A stretch of DNA of 64,000 bases. It comes from Xenopus tropicalis (lineage: Eukaryota > Chordata > Amphibia > Anura > Pipidae). Location: the NCBI RefSeq assembly GCF_000004195.4, contig NC_030683.2, positions 89,553,410 to 89,617,409 of the forward strand, given 5' to 3'. Below the pieces are notes generated by a model. That model did no database searches. It saw only the letters and a list, made by a program, of their open reading frames with translations, and was not told the DNA's origin. Shown here piece after piece: positions 12,665-26,218 of the stretch. Numbering within the stretch: position 1 is the first letter of the stretch; every line of letters begins with the position of its first letter. The position numbers and the translations under genes were made by a program.

Positions 12665-12988
12665 GGGGCGGATTTATCAAATCACGAGTTCGAATCCCGA
12701 ATGGGAAAAATTCGGATTGGAAACGAAAATTTCTGAAGATCGCAAATATCCCGAAAATGCTTACGAAAAAATCGTATTAGTCACGATAATATCGTATTGG
12801 CGATCCGAAAGTTACAAAATTTTCGTACCGTACAATAGTAAACAGCGGTAAAACCTTTCCGATTTTTCGTGCAAGCGTAGTCGAGATGCGTATGAAAAGT
12901 TGTGAGGTGCACGACAAAATCGTGCGGACGCACGAAAAAAGACGGTGCAAATACGCTCCGAGCGTTCATGCCTTTGTAAATGTGCCCC
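12665..12988. mobile_element. MITE (GGGGCGGATTTATCA ends), CGAAAA-rich
   Basis: The termini GGGGCGGATTTA and TAAATGTGCCCC are inverted and flanked by TAT on both sides. The interior is rich in TCG/CGA and GAAAAT steps, as in the relatives at 39926 and 47484 which share the start TTCGAATCC-GAA-GGAAAAATTC. No coding. Confidence 0.85.
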
Positions 12989-12991
12989 TAT

Positions 12992-14224
12992 GTGTCAGTT
13001 TGCATGGGTAATTATCAACTAAAGCTGTGAACAACCTTCAGCACTTCCCACAGACCTGGGAAAAAGTAGTGGCAATCAAACAACCTAAGGATATTAAAAC
13101 AGACCACTGTTATTCAGGGATTAAGTTGACCTTTAAGAATATTGTGAGTTCCAACTCCAGTTATATCATCCATACTAACCGCTAACCCTAGAAAAAGTGC
13201 ATTTAGCAGAACGCATGAGATTTCTTAATATTATTAAGCAATTGTGTTTGCCACTAATTAGTAGCTGCTTCAAATCCTAAACCCCCCCCCCCACCCCTCC
13301 TTATAAAATACGGAAGAACCCATTCACCTTCATTCCCATACAATCAGGGACACATTGTATATAATAATTTCATGCTAGTCAGATGTGATGTTTAGTATTA
13401 ATCTTCGGAAACTATGTGAACGCTATGAAAGCATGTGGACGTGTAAGAGAAACATATACATTACAGTAGGCTGAAGCAAAAACACCACAGGAAAACATTT
13501 AGTGTAAATATCCTCAAAGACTGAGCAGGAAGCCACAGAGTTGGCATTAGTAGAATCGCCTTGCTCATGCTGTTCGAAATTTGCCAGAGCTGCCAGATTC
13601 TGTTACCTGCTTGCTATTTCCTTACCCCTGTGTTGTTCCAAGGTCTCTGATGGATTCATATTTATACAAAGGCCAACAACTACTTATCAAGACATTTCTA
13701 TTTCACAAGTGAGCAAAGGCTTTCACGTTACTCGAGTAAATATTGCACTGCTAAATAGCTCTCATACCACTAGTAACAAATCTTTCCCTTTCCAGCATCT
13801 GTTTCACGTTTTAAACTATAATTACACATTTTTCAAAGCCACAAGCTTACTCTGGCATACATTTCATGAGACTGGAAATGATTTTTTTTTTTTTTTTTAA
13901 TATGCATTTTTTACAGGTATACTAATCAGACCACTTTCTTCTGAATTTTTCTGAGGATTTACTTTAGGATTAGCTCGGAATCAATTAAATGTGGTGAGCT
14001 AAATCCTGATGTGGAGCAGACATTCCTAATCTTTAGGAGATGGGGTGGCAGCATCTTAACTACGTTTAAGTAAAGACTGTGAGACATCTGATAATAATCA
14101 GAAAGTATAAATAGGACACACACTGCACTTATCCATTGGCATTTTAGCAGAAAACACTGCAGGAAATTTAAGTATGTATCACTGCTGTAATCTATATAAA
14201 ACAAAAAAGAGGGTAGTTCACTTT
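12992..14224. other. single-copy DNA, nothing recognised
   Basis: It holds a C-run at about 13279-13291 and a T-run at 13880-13898. A 119-codon open frame at 13541-13900 on the plus strand matches no family I know and ends in poly-F from the T-run, so I treat it as chance. Confidence 0.45.
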
Positions 14225-14227
14225 TAA

Positions 14228-14472
14228 GGGCTCTGGCACACGGGGAGATTAGTCGCCCGCGACAAATCTCCTTGTTCGTGGGCGACCAATCTCCCAGAAA
14301 TGCCATCCCACCGGGCAAAATGTAAATCGGCGGTGGGATGGCATACGCGGCGGCGCAATTACAGCGAAATCGTGGAAGTTTCCTCTCGATTTCACTGAAA
14401 TCGCGCCGCCGCATATGCCATCCCACCGGCGATTTACATTTTCGCGACTAATCTCCCCGTGTGCCAGAACCC
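14228..14472. mobile_element. Harbinger-type MITE
   Basis: GGGCTCTGGCACACGGGGAG and its inverse (GTGCCAGAACCC) form the ends, with TAA at 14225-14227 and 14473-14475. GATTAGTCGC arms and a GGTGGGATGGCAT core pair fold back. Closest relative is at 6512. Confidence 0.9.
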
Positions 14473-14596
14473 TAAAAAAGGCCAGAAATGCTGCACATTA
14501 TGTTTTGGGCTTTTGTATCAGCTCAAAGCAACCACAGCCCTTTAGCAGTAAAGATCTAAGACAGTGAAGATGCACCCAGTAGCTTCTGATCTTCTT

Positions 14597-14850
14597 TTAC
14601 ATAGTTACATAGGGTTGAAAAAAAAGTAGTAGTATCCAGGCCCCTCTTAAAAGCATTAAAAGAATCTGCCATTACAACATCATTAGGAAGGGCATTCCCC
14701 AACTTTACTGCCCTCACCGTGAAAAACCCACCTACGCTGCTTCAAATGGAAGCTCCGTTCCTCTCATCTAAAGGGGTGACCTCTGGTGCGTTGATCGTTT
14801 TTATGGGGGAAAAAAAAAAAGAACATCGAATCTCCTGATTCACTCTGTGC
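14597..14850 (-). repeat. dispersed repeat with TACATAGTTACATAG end
   Basis: A retroposon-like fragment with the TACATAGTTACATAGGG boundary recurs, more decayed, near 58090. On the minus strand the interior reads as a short degenerate protein-like stretch (GNALPNDVVMADSFNAFKRG), suggesting a LINE or LINE-derived SINE 3' part. The family is not certain. Confidence 0.45.
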
Positions 14851-15254
14851 TGCCGTACCCTTACTGAGCTTAGGGACCACAGTACAACATACTGTATGTA
14901 GGTATCTATTTTAATGTCACAAAATAAGGATTCTTGGTAAATAATACATATTACTAGTATACAGCTCTAAAAGCAGTGCAGTTAGCATTAGATTTAAATA
15001 ATCAGCACTGTAGCATCAGTTTATACGACAACCCCTAAACTCAGCTCCCAACATTTGCACAGAGCATGTGTGTGTCACTGACACTCACAAAATCCAAGAA
15101 GGGGTGCTCATGTGACAAATCATTACTGTTATAGAGACGCTGAATCTTTAGGCTGGTGCAAATTCAGAAAATAAAATGCATTTCTTGCCGTATGCATTTT
15201 CAGGGTTTAGTTTTCCTTTAAGTTAACTTTTATGGTGTGTTATAGAATGTCCTA
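14851..15254. other. single-copy DNA, nothing recognised
   Basis: No gene, RNA or repeat recognised. Confidence 0.4.
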
Positions 15255-15545
15255 TCCTATCCGCCCAGCGAGACGGATCTTCTCCCAATATCCCCACCTA
15301 CAGGTGGGTGATATAGGGCTAATGCGGTTGTTTGGCCCCAGGGATCCTTGGATCGAATTAGAATGGTGGGTATAGGCGCCCATCGGCTACGGGACCATAG
15401 CAACGAGCAACAAACCTGCCAGATCTAGATTTGGACGATTCCAGGCCAGATCCGTCCTTAGTTATACACGGGCCGATAAGCTGCCGAATCGGTCTAAGGG
15501 ACCGATGTTGGCAGCTAGAATTGCCCATGTATGGCCACATTTACA
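15255..15545. repeat. MITE remnant (CATGTATGGCCACAT end)
   Basis: The right end CCATGTATGGCCACAT belongs to the GGCCATACA end group. The left terminus is eroded. Internal GCTGCCGA / GGCAGC and CGATTC pieces give partial fold-back. Confidence 0.5.
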
Positions 15546-16460
15546 TTAGATTGCTGTCCGATTAAGACACTATAATAAATATAAATATATATATCTAAAA
15601 AAAATGTAAATTAAAGTAGAAACCTAAGTAACACAGTAAATGATTTATTAATCTACTGACAGCTTTAGTCTACATAAATAGATTCAAGACTAGAAATGTC
15701 AGATTTCATAACTGATTTATCATAAAGCCATTCCAATCAAGCCACTTTAATTGGCTTGCTGAAATACGTGTGCCGACACAAAGTTCTATTATTTGTTCTA
15801 AAAATGCTAAAGCTAACACATTAAACATTGGTAAACCTTTCTGGCTAAATCTAAACCTGCCTTCTGAAATTAGATTTGTATGGTACACAAGGCATGTCAA
15901 GCGTAGTCCCAAAGCAGGCCCATATGATATGCATCAGAACAGTCTAATAACAATTAACTAATTTTTTCCTAATGCACATATAATTAACAACCATAACTAA
16001 AATTCAGTCATAACATCTACCAACTGTTGTACTCGACCTGCTAACCTTCCGTATGATCCTAGGCCTGTGCGCCTCATCTTTAAAAAATGAGCTGGCCCAG
16101 GGTTCTTGCTGCAGAGTACAGCGGCAAATCCTTAGCACTGGCTACAGCACTTTTGATTATAGTAATTTCTGGAATCCATAACGTACTGCACATGCACCCA
16201 CCAAAACGCAGCAAGGGGCATCTTGGAACATGGTGGTGCTGTGTCCTGCAGCAAAGTGCCCTCAGCCAGTTTATTTTTTAACAATAACGCATACAGCTCT
16301 GGGATAAAAGGTTAGCTATTTTGGCCACTGAGTGGTGCCTAACAAACTAACATTGCTCAAAAATTACTTTTGTCTTTTTCGCAATATACCTTTGTGTTAT
16401 TGTGTTGCTTTTTCCTTTGATTAATCTATATTCTACTGAACTAAGGGTGTACAATTTGCT
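15546..16460. other. single-copy DNA, nothing recognised
   Basis: A short TA-rich patch lies at 15575-15592. No coding or RNA gene recognised. Confidence 0.4.
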
Positions 16461-16850
16461 TTAAAGGAGAAGGAAAGGTATAATTACTGGAGTGGGGGCG
16501 CAAAAATGTTTGGCACCCCCCAGTGATTGTAATCGCTTATCTTTTACCCCGGGCTGGTGCTCCTGTTAGGAGAAAACTGCACCAGACCAGGATAACTGCA
16601 AGACAGTGACCCTCCTTTTTCTCTTCCTTCTTCATACCGCTTGCGCATGCCGGTAGAGTGAAAAGCCAAACTTTTAACAAGAAATTCTGCATCTTCACCC
16701 TACTGACCATGCACCAGCCCCAGGATTAGGAAGAATGAAGATAGATGAAAGAAGATCACTGTGTTGCAGCTACCCCGGGCTGGTATAAGGTATATACCAG
16801 CCTGGTGTATAAGGTAAGCAATTAGAATTTTACCTTTCCTTCTACTTTAA
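16461..16850. mobile_element. T2-type MITE
   Basis: TTAAAGGAGAAGGAAAGGTA at the left and its inverse ending TACTTTAA at 16850 define the element with TTAA boundaries. The interior repeats the ACCCCGGGCTGGTGC arms of the 11657 copy, with a CTTGCGCATGCCGG core. No coding. Confidence 0.9.
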
Positions 16851-17269
16851 TAAGGGTGGCAGCACAGAATAAGCCTAATACATACAGGAATAATTTATAA
16901 GTAAGTATTGTCAGCCTGCAAAGCATATTAAAACGCAGAAAGCAGATCGTTAGAGTTGGAAGGTTGCCATAATGTCACATTACCAAAGCCTGAACCAGGA
17001 GAATTTATTGCTTTGAGTAGTCAGCAGATGTGCAAATATCATTAATAAAGTTTGCTTATGTGCAAATATTATGATAAAACTTTGAATATGTGCAAATCAC
17101 AGAAAGAATGCATGCAAATCACATTAAGGGTGGCAAAAATATGTTGCAGTCATTTATCCATATTCCATAGAATAAGGTGTACAAGTAAAGGGAAAGACAT
17201 CTTTAAACCAGGACAAATAGACTTTCTAAACTGAATCACCCAGTTCAGGCAATACCTTTAGGCTTATGT

Positions 17270-17383
17270 CCCGATGGGGAGATTAGTCATCCACAACAGA
17301 TCTTTGCTACAGAGGGCAACAAATCTCCCAGAAATGCCTTTCCATCGCCAACTTCAGGTGATTTAGTCATATCTCCCTAGGAC
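17270..17383. repeat. Harbinger-type MITE remnant
   Basis: GGGGAGATTAGTCATC and AAATCTCCCAGAAATGCC match internal blocks of the 14228 element, but both ends are degenerate or missing. Confidence 0.45.
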
Positions 17384-17783
17384 CATAAAGGGGTGGTTAA
17401 CTATTAAGTTAACTTTTAGTACGTTATTAAATGTACTATTCCTAGCAACTTTGCAATTGGTGAGTGTTTTGTTTTTTCAGTTATTTGCCTTCCTCTTCTA
17501 CATCTTTCCAACTTTCAAATGGGGGGTCATTAAGCCCAGCAGCTAAAAAAAAAACAAAAAAAAAAAACAAAACTATTGCTCTGTGAGCTAACAGTTTTAT
17601 TATTGTTGTTACTTATTCCTTATCTTTCTTTTCAGGCCCCATCCTATTCATTTTCTAGTCACTCATTCAAACCACTGCCTGGTTGGTAAAATAACAAACT
17701 GGCTAATGAACAAAAAGCTAAATAAACAAGGAACTACAAATAATAAAAACTGAATTAGTTTAAATGTGAACCACCCCTTTAAA
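17384..17783. mobile_element. T2-like MITE (AAAGGGGTGGTT ends)
   Basis: ATAAAGGGGTGGTTAAC at the left and GTGAACCACCCCTTTAA at the right are inverted. The right side keeps TTAA and the left has one change. The interior is AT-rich with an A-run at 17547-17568 and no coding. Confidence 0.75.
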
Positions 17784-20621
17784 GGCACATTATAATGACC
17801 TGTTTTTCTTGCTTTAGAAAGCAAGATGCTTACTATGTTTTCCCTGTTGTGTAATGATCCAGAGATGCTTAACACAAATGTTATTGCTTGCACACCAAAA
17901 AACCATACTACCTTTTTTTCCCATGGCTATCTTGACAGAAGTGGGTAAAATCTTATTTGGATGCAATTTTGGATACAATTAGTGCAAGCAACATGACATC
18001 CAAGTCACATAAACTAATACAAATATACGGATTAAAATTGTCCCTCCTGTTGTCAAATAATTGATAGCAGTGAATTTAAACCTTACTTATGAATAAAGAT
18101 AATTTCCCCATTAATGCTTGACTGTTACTGGGAGCCCTCCGCATTAATTGTAAATAAAAATTTCTGATGCGTGGTGGTTTATATTTAAGTTGGTATATAT
18201 ATTTTGCTATTTATAATCATAAATTTATACCTTTCAAGATGCTAATGAACTACAATCCCAAGACTCACACCCAACCATTGGACACAGCTGATAAATTGCT
18301 ACACACTGGGTGACAAATATTCAGGATTTTAAAGAGGGTCAAAGGGACAATATACCATAATTTAATATTTACACTTTATCATAATTTTTTTCCTCCAATA
18401 CTTCTGTGAAGCTGTTACTGTCTTAGCCTGCTGTATTAATAGCCTAAGCATCTATTTTCTCTTTGTAGGATGGCCACATTTCCTACTGTGCTATAGTCCA
18501 ACAACAAGAAACAATAAGAGGGCAGGGCCTGATAGAAAATGGTGTGTTTGGCCCTCTCCATACCAAGGACACCTCTCTGATTTCTTTGTAACTTGTACAT
18601 ATAAATCACTTTTATAAAGCACAATTCTGCTTTAACATCTGTGGATATAACAGCTCTTTAACATACACAGACTATAAGGAATACAAAGACACATATTAAC
18701 ACAGAAAATGAGGTTCGGGAGAAAAAAAAAAAAAAAAAACACATCCCCCCATCAAGTCCAACCTTTTGTCCAAATGAAACCTGCCTACTGCTAGATACAG
18801 AAAGATGTTTACTGGAAAAGTATCAGTGTTCTGTGAGTATATAGAAAGAGTTGTATCAGCAGAGAGCGGATATCATTCCTTTAAACTGCTCCAGCACCAA
18901 CCATAAAGATGAACAATGAAAGGCGCTCAAGCACAGAAAAACGTGTTAATGGATTTTGATAACAGCAGAAAGCCATCCACCGCATTCATTATTCTTGCTG
19001 CAATATATTTCCGTTAATCCTAAACAGACCCAATTTAGCACTGTGCCACAGAGGAGCAGAAATACATTGCATCTGGAAATCCTTTTCCATTAACTCCTTC
19101 ACCTAATTGGCATACACTGAAACCATATGAACAAAATATAGATGCTGTTCTTTCAAGGGATATAAAACTGATCAGATTATGATGCTTGCTTTTCTAACAA
19201 GTGTCTGTATAATGAACCCAAATCTAGGACAGAATTAATTTGGTTTAGCTATTTTTGATAGTCACAGTATTACCCACCCCACAAACCCAATAACCATAAT
19301 AAAAAGGGATCCAAAGTCACAATTCTGATTGACCCCAACAGGCCAAATTTCTAGGCTATCCACACTTGAATTAATGAGCTACACATTCAGTAAAATCCTT
19401 TTTACCCTCCTTATCCTAAAATAAGACAGCCATGTAAAAGGAAATGTAGGTATTAGACTGAAATTATGCTCCCAGAATAGAGAAACTTTTTACCCGTACA
19501 GGACTAATTAATTAAACACATGTTAGTTGGCAGGAATAAAAGCTAAAGCTACACAAAGCTGTCTTTAGGGATAACTAATAAGGGCAACTGCACCTTCATG
19601 CACCAACCAAAGGTTAGTTCAACCCTCTAGCAATACTAAAAAGGATACTTAGGTACACTGGACTTTTTAACAGGCTGATATTGCTGACTGTCCCTTGCCC
19701 CGGAATTACAAAGCTCCACATTTGAAATGTGGGTTTCCACACCAACACAAAAATACTGGTATAGTCCAGACTTCCAAACACTATATGATCTTGCATCAAG
19801 AGAATATCCGCCATCACACTGAGATTAATATACTAAAAAAACATACAAAAATGCTCAAGGATAAAAAGAGTCTAAAAGTAATAAAAGCTCATACTATACT
19901 ATTGTTCCCCCCACCCGCCCACCAGCAAAATTACCCATGTAAACAAAAAGCGATAGACCTTGCATTATAAAGGTCTTGGTAAATTAAGTCGCTGAAACAA
20001 ACTGGGTGCAACTAAATTTACACTTCTATGCTAGATATTATCAACTGTTAAAGCAACACCATCATTGACATATTAAAAACAATTACGTTATTTGTAATAT
20101 TAATTTGCATTGCACAAGAGAGACCAGGCAAGCAATGCACATAAGCTAGCAATAGGAAAGCCTAGGCAGAGGCAAGTCCTACAACTAACTATGGTTTCCA
20201 CAGATAGCAAAGAAATGACACTGGGGAAGGAGTTAAGTAGCAGGCTTTTTGAATCACAATTAACAATATATTTACAAGGGGACTGCTTGCTTAACCCCAC
20301 CATGTTGCAATAGGATGGTTTGCTATAGAAACACTGCCTGTGGCCCATCATTGCAGAAAGCACTTCAATATGCTCAGGGGAAAGGCCATGATGACACAGC
20401 AGGATATTTAGTAAATGTTAAACAGCCCAGAGCAAGGGCATAGTTCATCTGAGTTTAGAAAATGGAACAAACGCTATTGATAGGGCATGATTTAAGAAAT
20501 CAGGTTTTTAATTTTATTTTAAAATGCATTATTATTACATTGCCCTATACAGCTTCCACTATACATTTTAAGCACAACGTACAAAGACAACATCTTCTGT
20601 CCTTTAATTTAAATGCCATGC
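17784..20621. other. single-copy DNA, no gene seen
   Basis: An A-run at 18723-18739 followed by TCAAGTCCAACC resembles a small retroposon scrap. The block 18860-19180 has balanced composition and no repeat match, and could be a conserved non-coding element, but I have no direct evidence. Short ORFs match nothing known. Confidence 0.4.
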
Positions 20622-20754
20622 ATTAGCTTGCCTGCCACCATGTCACTTATTTAAAACACAGCCCTGTATTAGCTTGCCTGCCACCATGTCACTTATTTAA
20701 AACACAGCCCTGTATTAGCTTGCCTGCCACCATGTCACTTAACTTAAACACAGC
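20622..20754. repeat. 46-bp tandem repeat, three copies
   Basis: The unit begins ATTAGCTTGCCTGCCACCAT at 20622, 20668 and 20714. The first two copies are nearly identical and the third diverges at its end. This is a short minisatellite in otherwise single-copy DNA. Confidence 0.95.
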
Positions 20755-21544
20755 ACCCTGATTTGCTCAAAGAGTATAACAAGCAAGCAAAGTTGTGTTT
20801 AGAGTATAAAAAGCAGTGGCACAGCCATGTAAAGTACAGACATTATTTTGCTCCTCTCACTCTGCCTTCCCTATATTAATGCAGCATGATTAACTGCCAC
20901 ACATAGCAGTGCTCAATAAATCCCTTGCAAAATAATGATTTCTGGCAAGGCATCAGTATTCTAGTGCAAGGGGGGTGGGATAGAGCAGTTTTAAATGTTT
21001 AAAAGAGGGAGAATGGGGTAGAAATGGAACTCGGCTGTTTCAATCACAGCCTGTTACAGATGCAAGCCCTGGCACGGTTAATTAGCTTCCATCCTTCCAG
21101 AGTATGAGAGCCAACTGGATAATGCAGAATGATTGCTTTAAACTGTCAATGCCCAGTACATATTATTTAGAAAGCTCTGTAAGTACATTAAATGCAGAGG
21201 AAATCTGATTTCAGTGTGAACAAATTTCTACTAATTCCCTGTGGTTCCTCAGTGAAATTTTGCTCTATTCACATAGTCCTGATCCAAATCTTTAAAATCT
21301 TAATTATTAAAAAGTGGAAACATATATTTATTATAGTTATGAGCCTATTATTAATCACAGATTTAAGAGTATCCACATACAGTTGTGTTTTTAAAACAGA
21401 GCCTGTCATGAAGAAAATTGTAGTGGTTGGTGATTTCTTTCATAAGGAAGGATGCAATGTAAGGGGGATTTAATAGGAACAGAGGGTGAATTGCACTAAA
21501 TATATGCCTTCCCCCCAAAAAAACGAGGTAGGATTAGGTTTACA
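20755..21544. other. single-copy DNA, possible conserved non-coding element
   Basis: No gene recognised. The block 20860-21190 is repeat-free, with motifs such as GGTTAATTAGCTT, which could be homeodomain-type sites. That is only a suggestion from composition. Confidence 0.3.
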
Positions 21545-21548
21545 TTAA

Positions 21549-21754
21549 GGCTGATGGCAGATGAGGCGTCGGGCGGATATTTTTTTTGGCAAGCGGAAAA
21601 GCGCTTGCTGAAAATACCACCCTACGCCTCCTACATGTGCCTGCACCCGAACGAATGAGATACGCTTGGGTGCAGGCACATGTAGCCGAAATACGCATAA
21701 AAATACGTGAAGCTTGCTGAAAATATCCGCCCTACGCCTCGTCTGCCATCAGCC
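21549..21754. mobile_element. fold-back MITE with TTAA duplications
   Basis: GGCTGATGGCAGATGAGGCG and its inverse are the ends, each next to TTAA (21545-21548 and 21755-21758). Inner arms CTGCACCC / GGGTGCAG and GGCGGATAT / ATATCCGCC fold back. No coding. Confidence 0.9.
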
Positions 21755-21758
21755 TTAA

Positions 21759-23574
21759 GCCTTTTTTCAATTAATCTGCTATTTAATACTACCAAGAGAA
21801 AAGGCAAGAAAGTTTTTAGCAAAGAACTCGTGTCTGAAAGATATATGCCTGGGCGCTTTGTTCAAAAATCACTTTGCTATCTGCCACAATTCGTTAACAG
21901 GTCTTTACAAATATCATAAAACAAACAAGGACATTCATGTATGTGGCTCTGCACTGAAAAACGTTATTTTGGTCTAAACATACCTCTTCTGAATACTTAA
22001 TTCAGCAATAGTATACACACACTCGAACAAGTGTCATGCAGTATATGTATACAACAGAGACCCATGAATCCATCTGATGTCATGTAGTCGTCACAGCTAC
22101 AAGATCATCTTTCTAGATTTGGCCCATTTAATAAGTCGCTAAAGACTATGTAATGGTCATTCAACATAACAAGGTGATCTGAGTGACTCTGTAATGTTAC
22201 ATTAGTAAACAGTCTAACTGGGAAAAAACAAAGTGCCATGGGCCCTGGGCAGAGTGGTGCTAATAGCTATAATATAAATTATAATAGCTATAATATAAAA
22301 TCATATTATACACACACATATATGCCACAGATTGTATGCCTGCATGTTTTTTTATGTAACTAGATATTTCAGTAATATTTAATTTAAGCCCTATTGAAAA
22401 GACGTGATCTTATCTGCAAAATGGAAAGACAAATATTAGCGCATCTGCCACTGCTCCTCACAACTCTCCAGAAAACAGCCCCATTATTATTTTAAATTGC
22501 TCACTTATCAGTCCAATTTGCAAAACTATCTTAACACAAAACAAATGAATTGTACAGTAAGCTAAACAGCTGTGCAAGTTCTTTATGGGAGGAGAAAAAC
22601 CATTCTGCCTGTAATCACAATTAAACATCATAGAGGTCATTTTATGGATATGTACTTAAAGGCATATATGTGGCTGAAAGACATTTGTCTTTTGGTGGTT
22701 ATCGTTTACCATTTCTAAAGAGGTAATATTCTCTTCCTTTCTGCTCATAATTGTGCCACTTCATCACAGCCCCCAAACACATCAAGACAAGAGCTAATGA
22801 GAACTCAAATCTGAGACCACAGTAATTAGTTTAAAAAATGAACACACACAACTAGTTAGCAAGATTTATTTCTCATACTTGCTGTCAATTACCAGTATGT
22901 CATGCAGGGATATTAGTAGCTAAAAGTGGTTAGATGTAGGATACTCTAGTTCTCTATTTTTATACCTATGATATACCTACAGGAAGCACGGAAGTCTTTA
23001 TTGAGCTAGCAATAGGTAGCAACTACAAATCTCCTTGCGTCAGCTAAGATTTTAAAGGTATTGGCCCCTTTTCAACATAAGCACAACAAATTGCACTTTT
23101 GCTAACATAAAAAACAAATATTTCCTGTTTAGTGTTATAACTTCCACTAAACAAAATCTGAAGTTGAAAGTCACATTCTACTTCCTAACCCTATGAGCAC
23201 AATCAAACAAATCACCAGTGCACAGATAAGCCCTCTGTATAAACAACCTCCCCACCTCCAGCTTAAGCCTTGCTAAGCTTTGAGATAAATAGCAGCTGAG
23301 TATACAGAGAACTTCACAGTGGTCTGGTAATTTGTTTTGATTTTGTTTGTATAACTGCCACCTTAAGTCAGACACCCTAAGCATGTAAAAATGCATCTTT
23401 GTATTTTCTAACTTCTGTACATAGCACAAAACCATGAACATGCTATTAGAGACAACATGCTATATTAGCAAACCAAATTTACGGATACAATCATTTTTTA
23501 ACTTGTCCATATGGCAATCTCTGTTCTGTGCCCAGATACCACAAGGCAAATACTGTAATTGCCAATCAATTTCA
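21759..23574. other. single-copy DNA, nothing recognised
   Basis: An AT-rich palindromic patch lies at 22258-22312 (AATTATAATAGCTATAATAT). Otherwise no gene or element recognised. Confidence 0.4.
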
Positions 23575-23985
23575 ATTTTTTTCAATTTCAAATTTTATTT
23601 GTCACATACACAATCATACACAGTAAGATATGCAGTGAAATGCTTATACGACCGCCAAGACAGTTTAAAGCTTATAAGAGGAGAAAAAAAAAAAAAAATT
23701 AAAATTTGTCAAAGAAAGATAGTGTGCAAATATGCAAATATACATAAGGTCTCTTATTAAGGTGCCTTAATAAAGTGACTTTGTGCCAAGGCCCATTTGT
23801 GCAATGATAATGATCCAATTGTAGACGTTAAAGTGTCTTTGTGCAATGGTCCAGATGTAAAATAGACAAACATGTAAATGTAGATGTGAGCATAAATGTG
23901 CGTGAATGTGTCCATAGTGTCCATGGATATTGAGGATTGTATTAGTTCTACATGGTGGTGTGGTTGAGTCATACTCCAAACATAA
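23575..23985 (-). repeat. LINE 3'-end-like dispersed repeat
   Basis: The block reading TTTTATTTGTCACATACACA with GTAAGATATGCAGTGAAATGC looks like a widely dispersed fish and frog retroposon 3' end. It then carries TGTGCAA-TGGTCCA-style near repeats. I cannot fix the family by eye and place it only as a probable LINE tail. Confidence 0.4.
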
Positions 23986-25446
23986 CTTATGACTATAAGC
24001 CCAAAAGTTAAATGTTACATGAACTGAAATGTCTTTTTATTCAAAACACCCTGTGTCCAATGGTATATCCATCTGCATGCACCAGACCATGGGTACCCAA
24101 AAAGTAGATTGTGATCTTCAAATAGATCTGGAGCAGGTGACCAGATACCATAAGAACTATACATGTCTACAGTATGTATTCCGATAGATGACCTATCTAG
24201 GTGCATAACATTTAAAAATTACTTGGTTCTCCTGCATTCTTCTATGATAATGTAATTAAACTTCTATAGCAATTTAATACTTATGTAGTAAATTCACTTA
24301 AAGGCCCCGCACTAGTACAGTAACCTGTATGCACACAGACATGAAAAAAGAAGAAGCAAGAAGAGGACCACTCCATGGTGCCCACTGGAAAAACCCCAAG
24401 CCAGGGAAGTTTTCTGCAGGAAAACCGGCCTGGGGTAATATGTGAGTCAATATAATCACTGGGGTTGCCCAATTTTTCAATTTATAATGGGTCTAAAAAC
24501 TAAAAGTAAAAATTGCTTCCATTTTGCCTAGGGCAACTCCCATTGACTTCTACATGAACTTGCAGGCATTAAGAGGTCCAACTTTACATTTGAATATTTA
24601 GAGCTTAATAAATACAAACATTCCAGTTTTGGAAGCCCTAACTCAAATTCAAGAGTTTTAACTCAAAATTCAAATCATGGCAGAAATTAGGTCGTTATGA
24701 ACACTAACTAGTGTAATGTGCTTTGGCATATTAGTTGAATAACAAATATTTATCAAAAAGCTCTAGAAAAAAGAAAGGAATATTGATGGCTTAAGCACAG
24801 GAAAGCTTACAGTTATCAGTGAAATAGAATCACATTAGCCCTATGTTAAAATTCCACATTTCTTTCTATCTTTTTAGTTAATATTTGCAGAAAACCATTA
24901 CGTGTAGTTCGTGTCAGGTAGAAGTTGTTTGTTTTTATTGAATGACTGTTACGAAATGAATTGTTGTGTACTGTGTGTTTAGGGAACCATATGGAATCAG
25001 AATATTGTTTGCTATGCACACACAGCAGACTGGCAACTGAACTGGCTTGTGCAAAGATCACTTTTTACAACAGAAAAACAGGCATTACCTGACAGGCTCC
25101 TTTAACGTGAAACTATTAATAAAGCATCCCCGCAATACACGTCACCAAAAGAATATAACAAAGGCTTACATACTTCATTTGAATACATATATTAAAAACA
25201 TCAGTGATGATTTAACGCAGAGCTGTCAACTGATTGCCTGAAGGCCGGATGCAGCCCCCATGTGGATATAATCCACCCCCAGACATAGTCAATGAGTTAA
25301 AGCAAGCAGGAAAGCAAATGGGAAATCAATGGGAAAAATGTACAATACTGAGAGAGAGAAGGATGCTTAAAAGGGGGGGGGGGGGGGGGGGGGTGGAGAT
25401 GTAACCATGCTGAAAGACAAACAAAGCTAATATTGCCAGGCACACA
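23986..25446. other. single-copy DNA with a poly-G tract
   Basis: At 24300-24480 there is a weak resemblance to T2 MITE interiors (CAAGCCAGGG, GGCCTGGGGTAA) without recognisable ends. No gene seen. The G-run is listed separately. Confidence 0.4.
25373..25393. repeat. poly-G run of 21
   Basis: Twenty-one consecutive G. Such a tract can form a quadruplex and is often mis-sized in assemblies. Confidence 0.9.
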
Positions 25447-25856
25447 TTAAAGGAACAGTAACACCAAAAAATGTGTTTAAAAATGTGTATAAAAGTAACT
25501 AAAATATAATGTGCTGCGGCCCTGCACTGGTAAAAGTTTTGTGTTTACTTCAGAAACTCTACTATAATTTATACAAATAAGCTGCTATGTAGCCATGGAG
25601 GCAGCCATTCAAAGGAGAAAAGGCACAGGCACATAGCATATAACAGATAAAACACTATTGTATTCTACAGAACTTATCTGTTATCTGCAATGTAACCTGT
25701 GCCTTTTCTCCTTTTTTCCAGCTTGAATGGCTGCCCCCATGGCTACACAGCAGCTTATTATATAAATTATAGTAGTGTTACTGTAGCAAACACACCAGTT
25801 TTACCAGTGCAGGGCAACAGTGCATTATATTTTTTTTGGTGTTACTGTTCCTTTAA
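25447..25856. mobile_element. T2-type MITE (TTAAAGGAACAGTAACACC)
   Basis: TTAAAGGAACAGTAACACCA at the left and its exact inverse at the right include the TTAA duplications. The inner arms GCTGCTATGTAGCCATGG and ACAGATAA fold back into a long hairpin. The same subfamily occurs at 35860, 46820 and 52530. Confidence 0.93.
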
Positions 25857-26218
25857 CATAATGCTACAGCGGACCTGAAGCTGCTCTATTTTCATTCCCT
25901 AAACAGAAGACTTTCCTACAAAAAACAGATAATCATCAGAAATGAACATTTGCTTCCAGATGCAGCACTTGTTTTCCAGGGTGGCGCTTCTGATCTAAAT
26001 TAGATTATAGATCACCATAGTTCCATAAGGAAAGACAGGGTTACTAATATTGTTAAACAGCTACCAGGGCCTAAATGCACATTTTTTTGGCCATGTATGT
26101 GTCCTGAAATTAAAAAAATATGTATGTATATTTAATTAATAGAACAAACAAGGGGCCATTACAATAACACATACAAATAAATACAAAGTACAGTTGCATT
26201 AAAGGTTTCCCAGAGCTA

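Noticed and set aside
13541..13900. 119-codon plus-strand ORF
   Set aside because: No recognisable domain, ends in poly-Phe from a T-run, and no splice or promoter context.
13959..14426. 155-codon minus-strand ORF
   Set aside because: Half of it lies in a Harbinger-type MITE. No family features.
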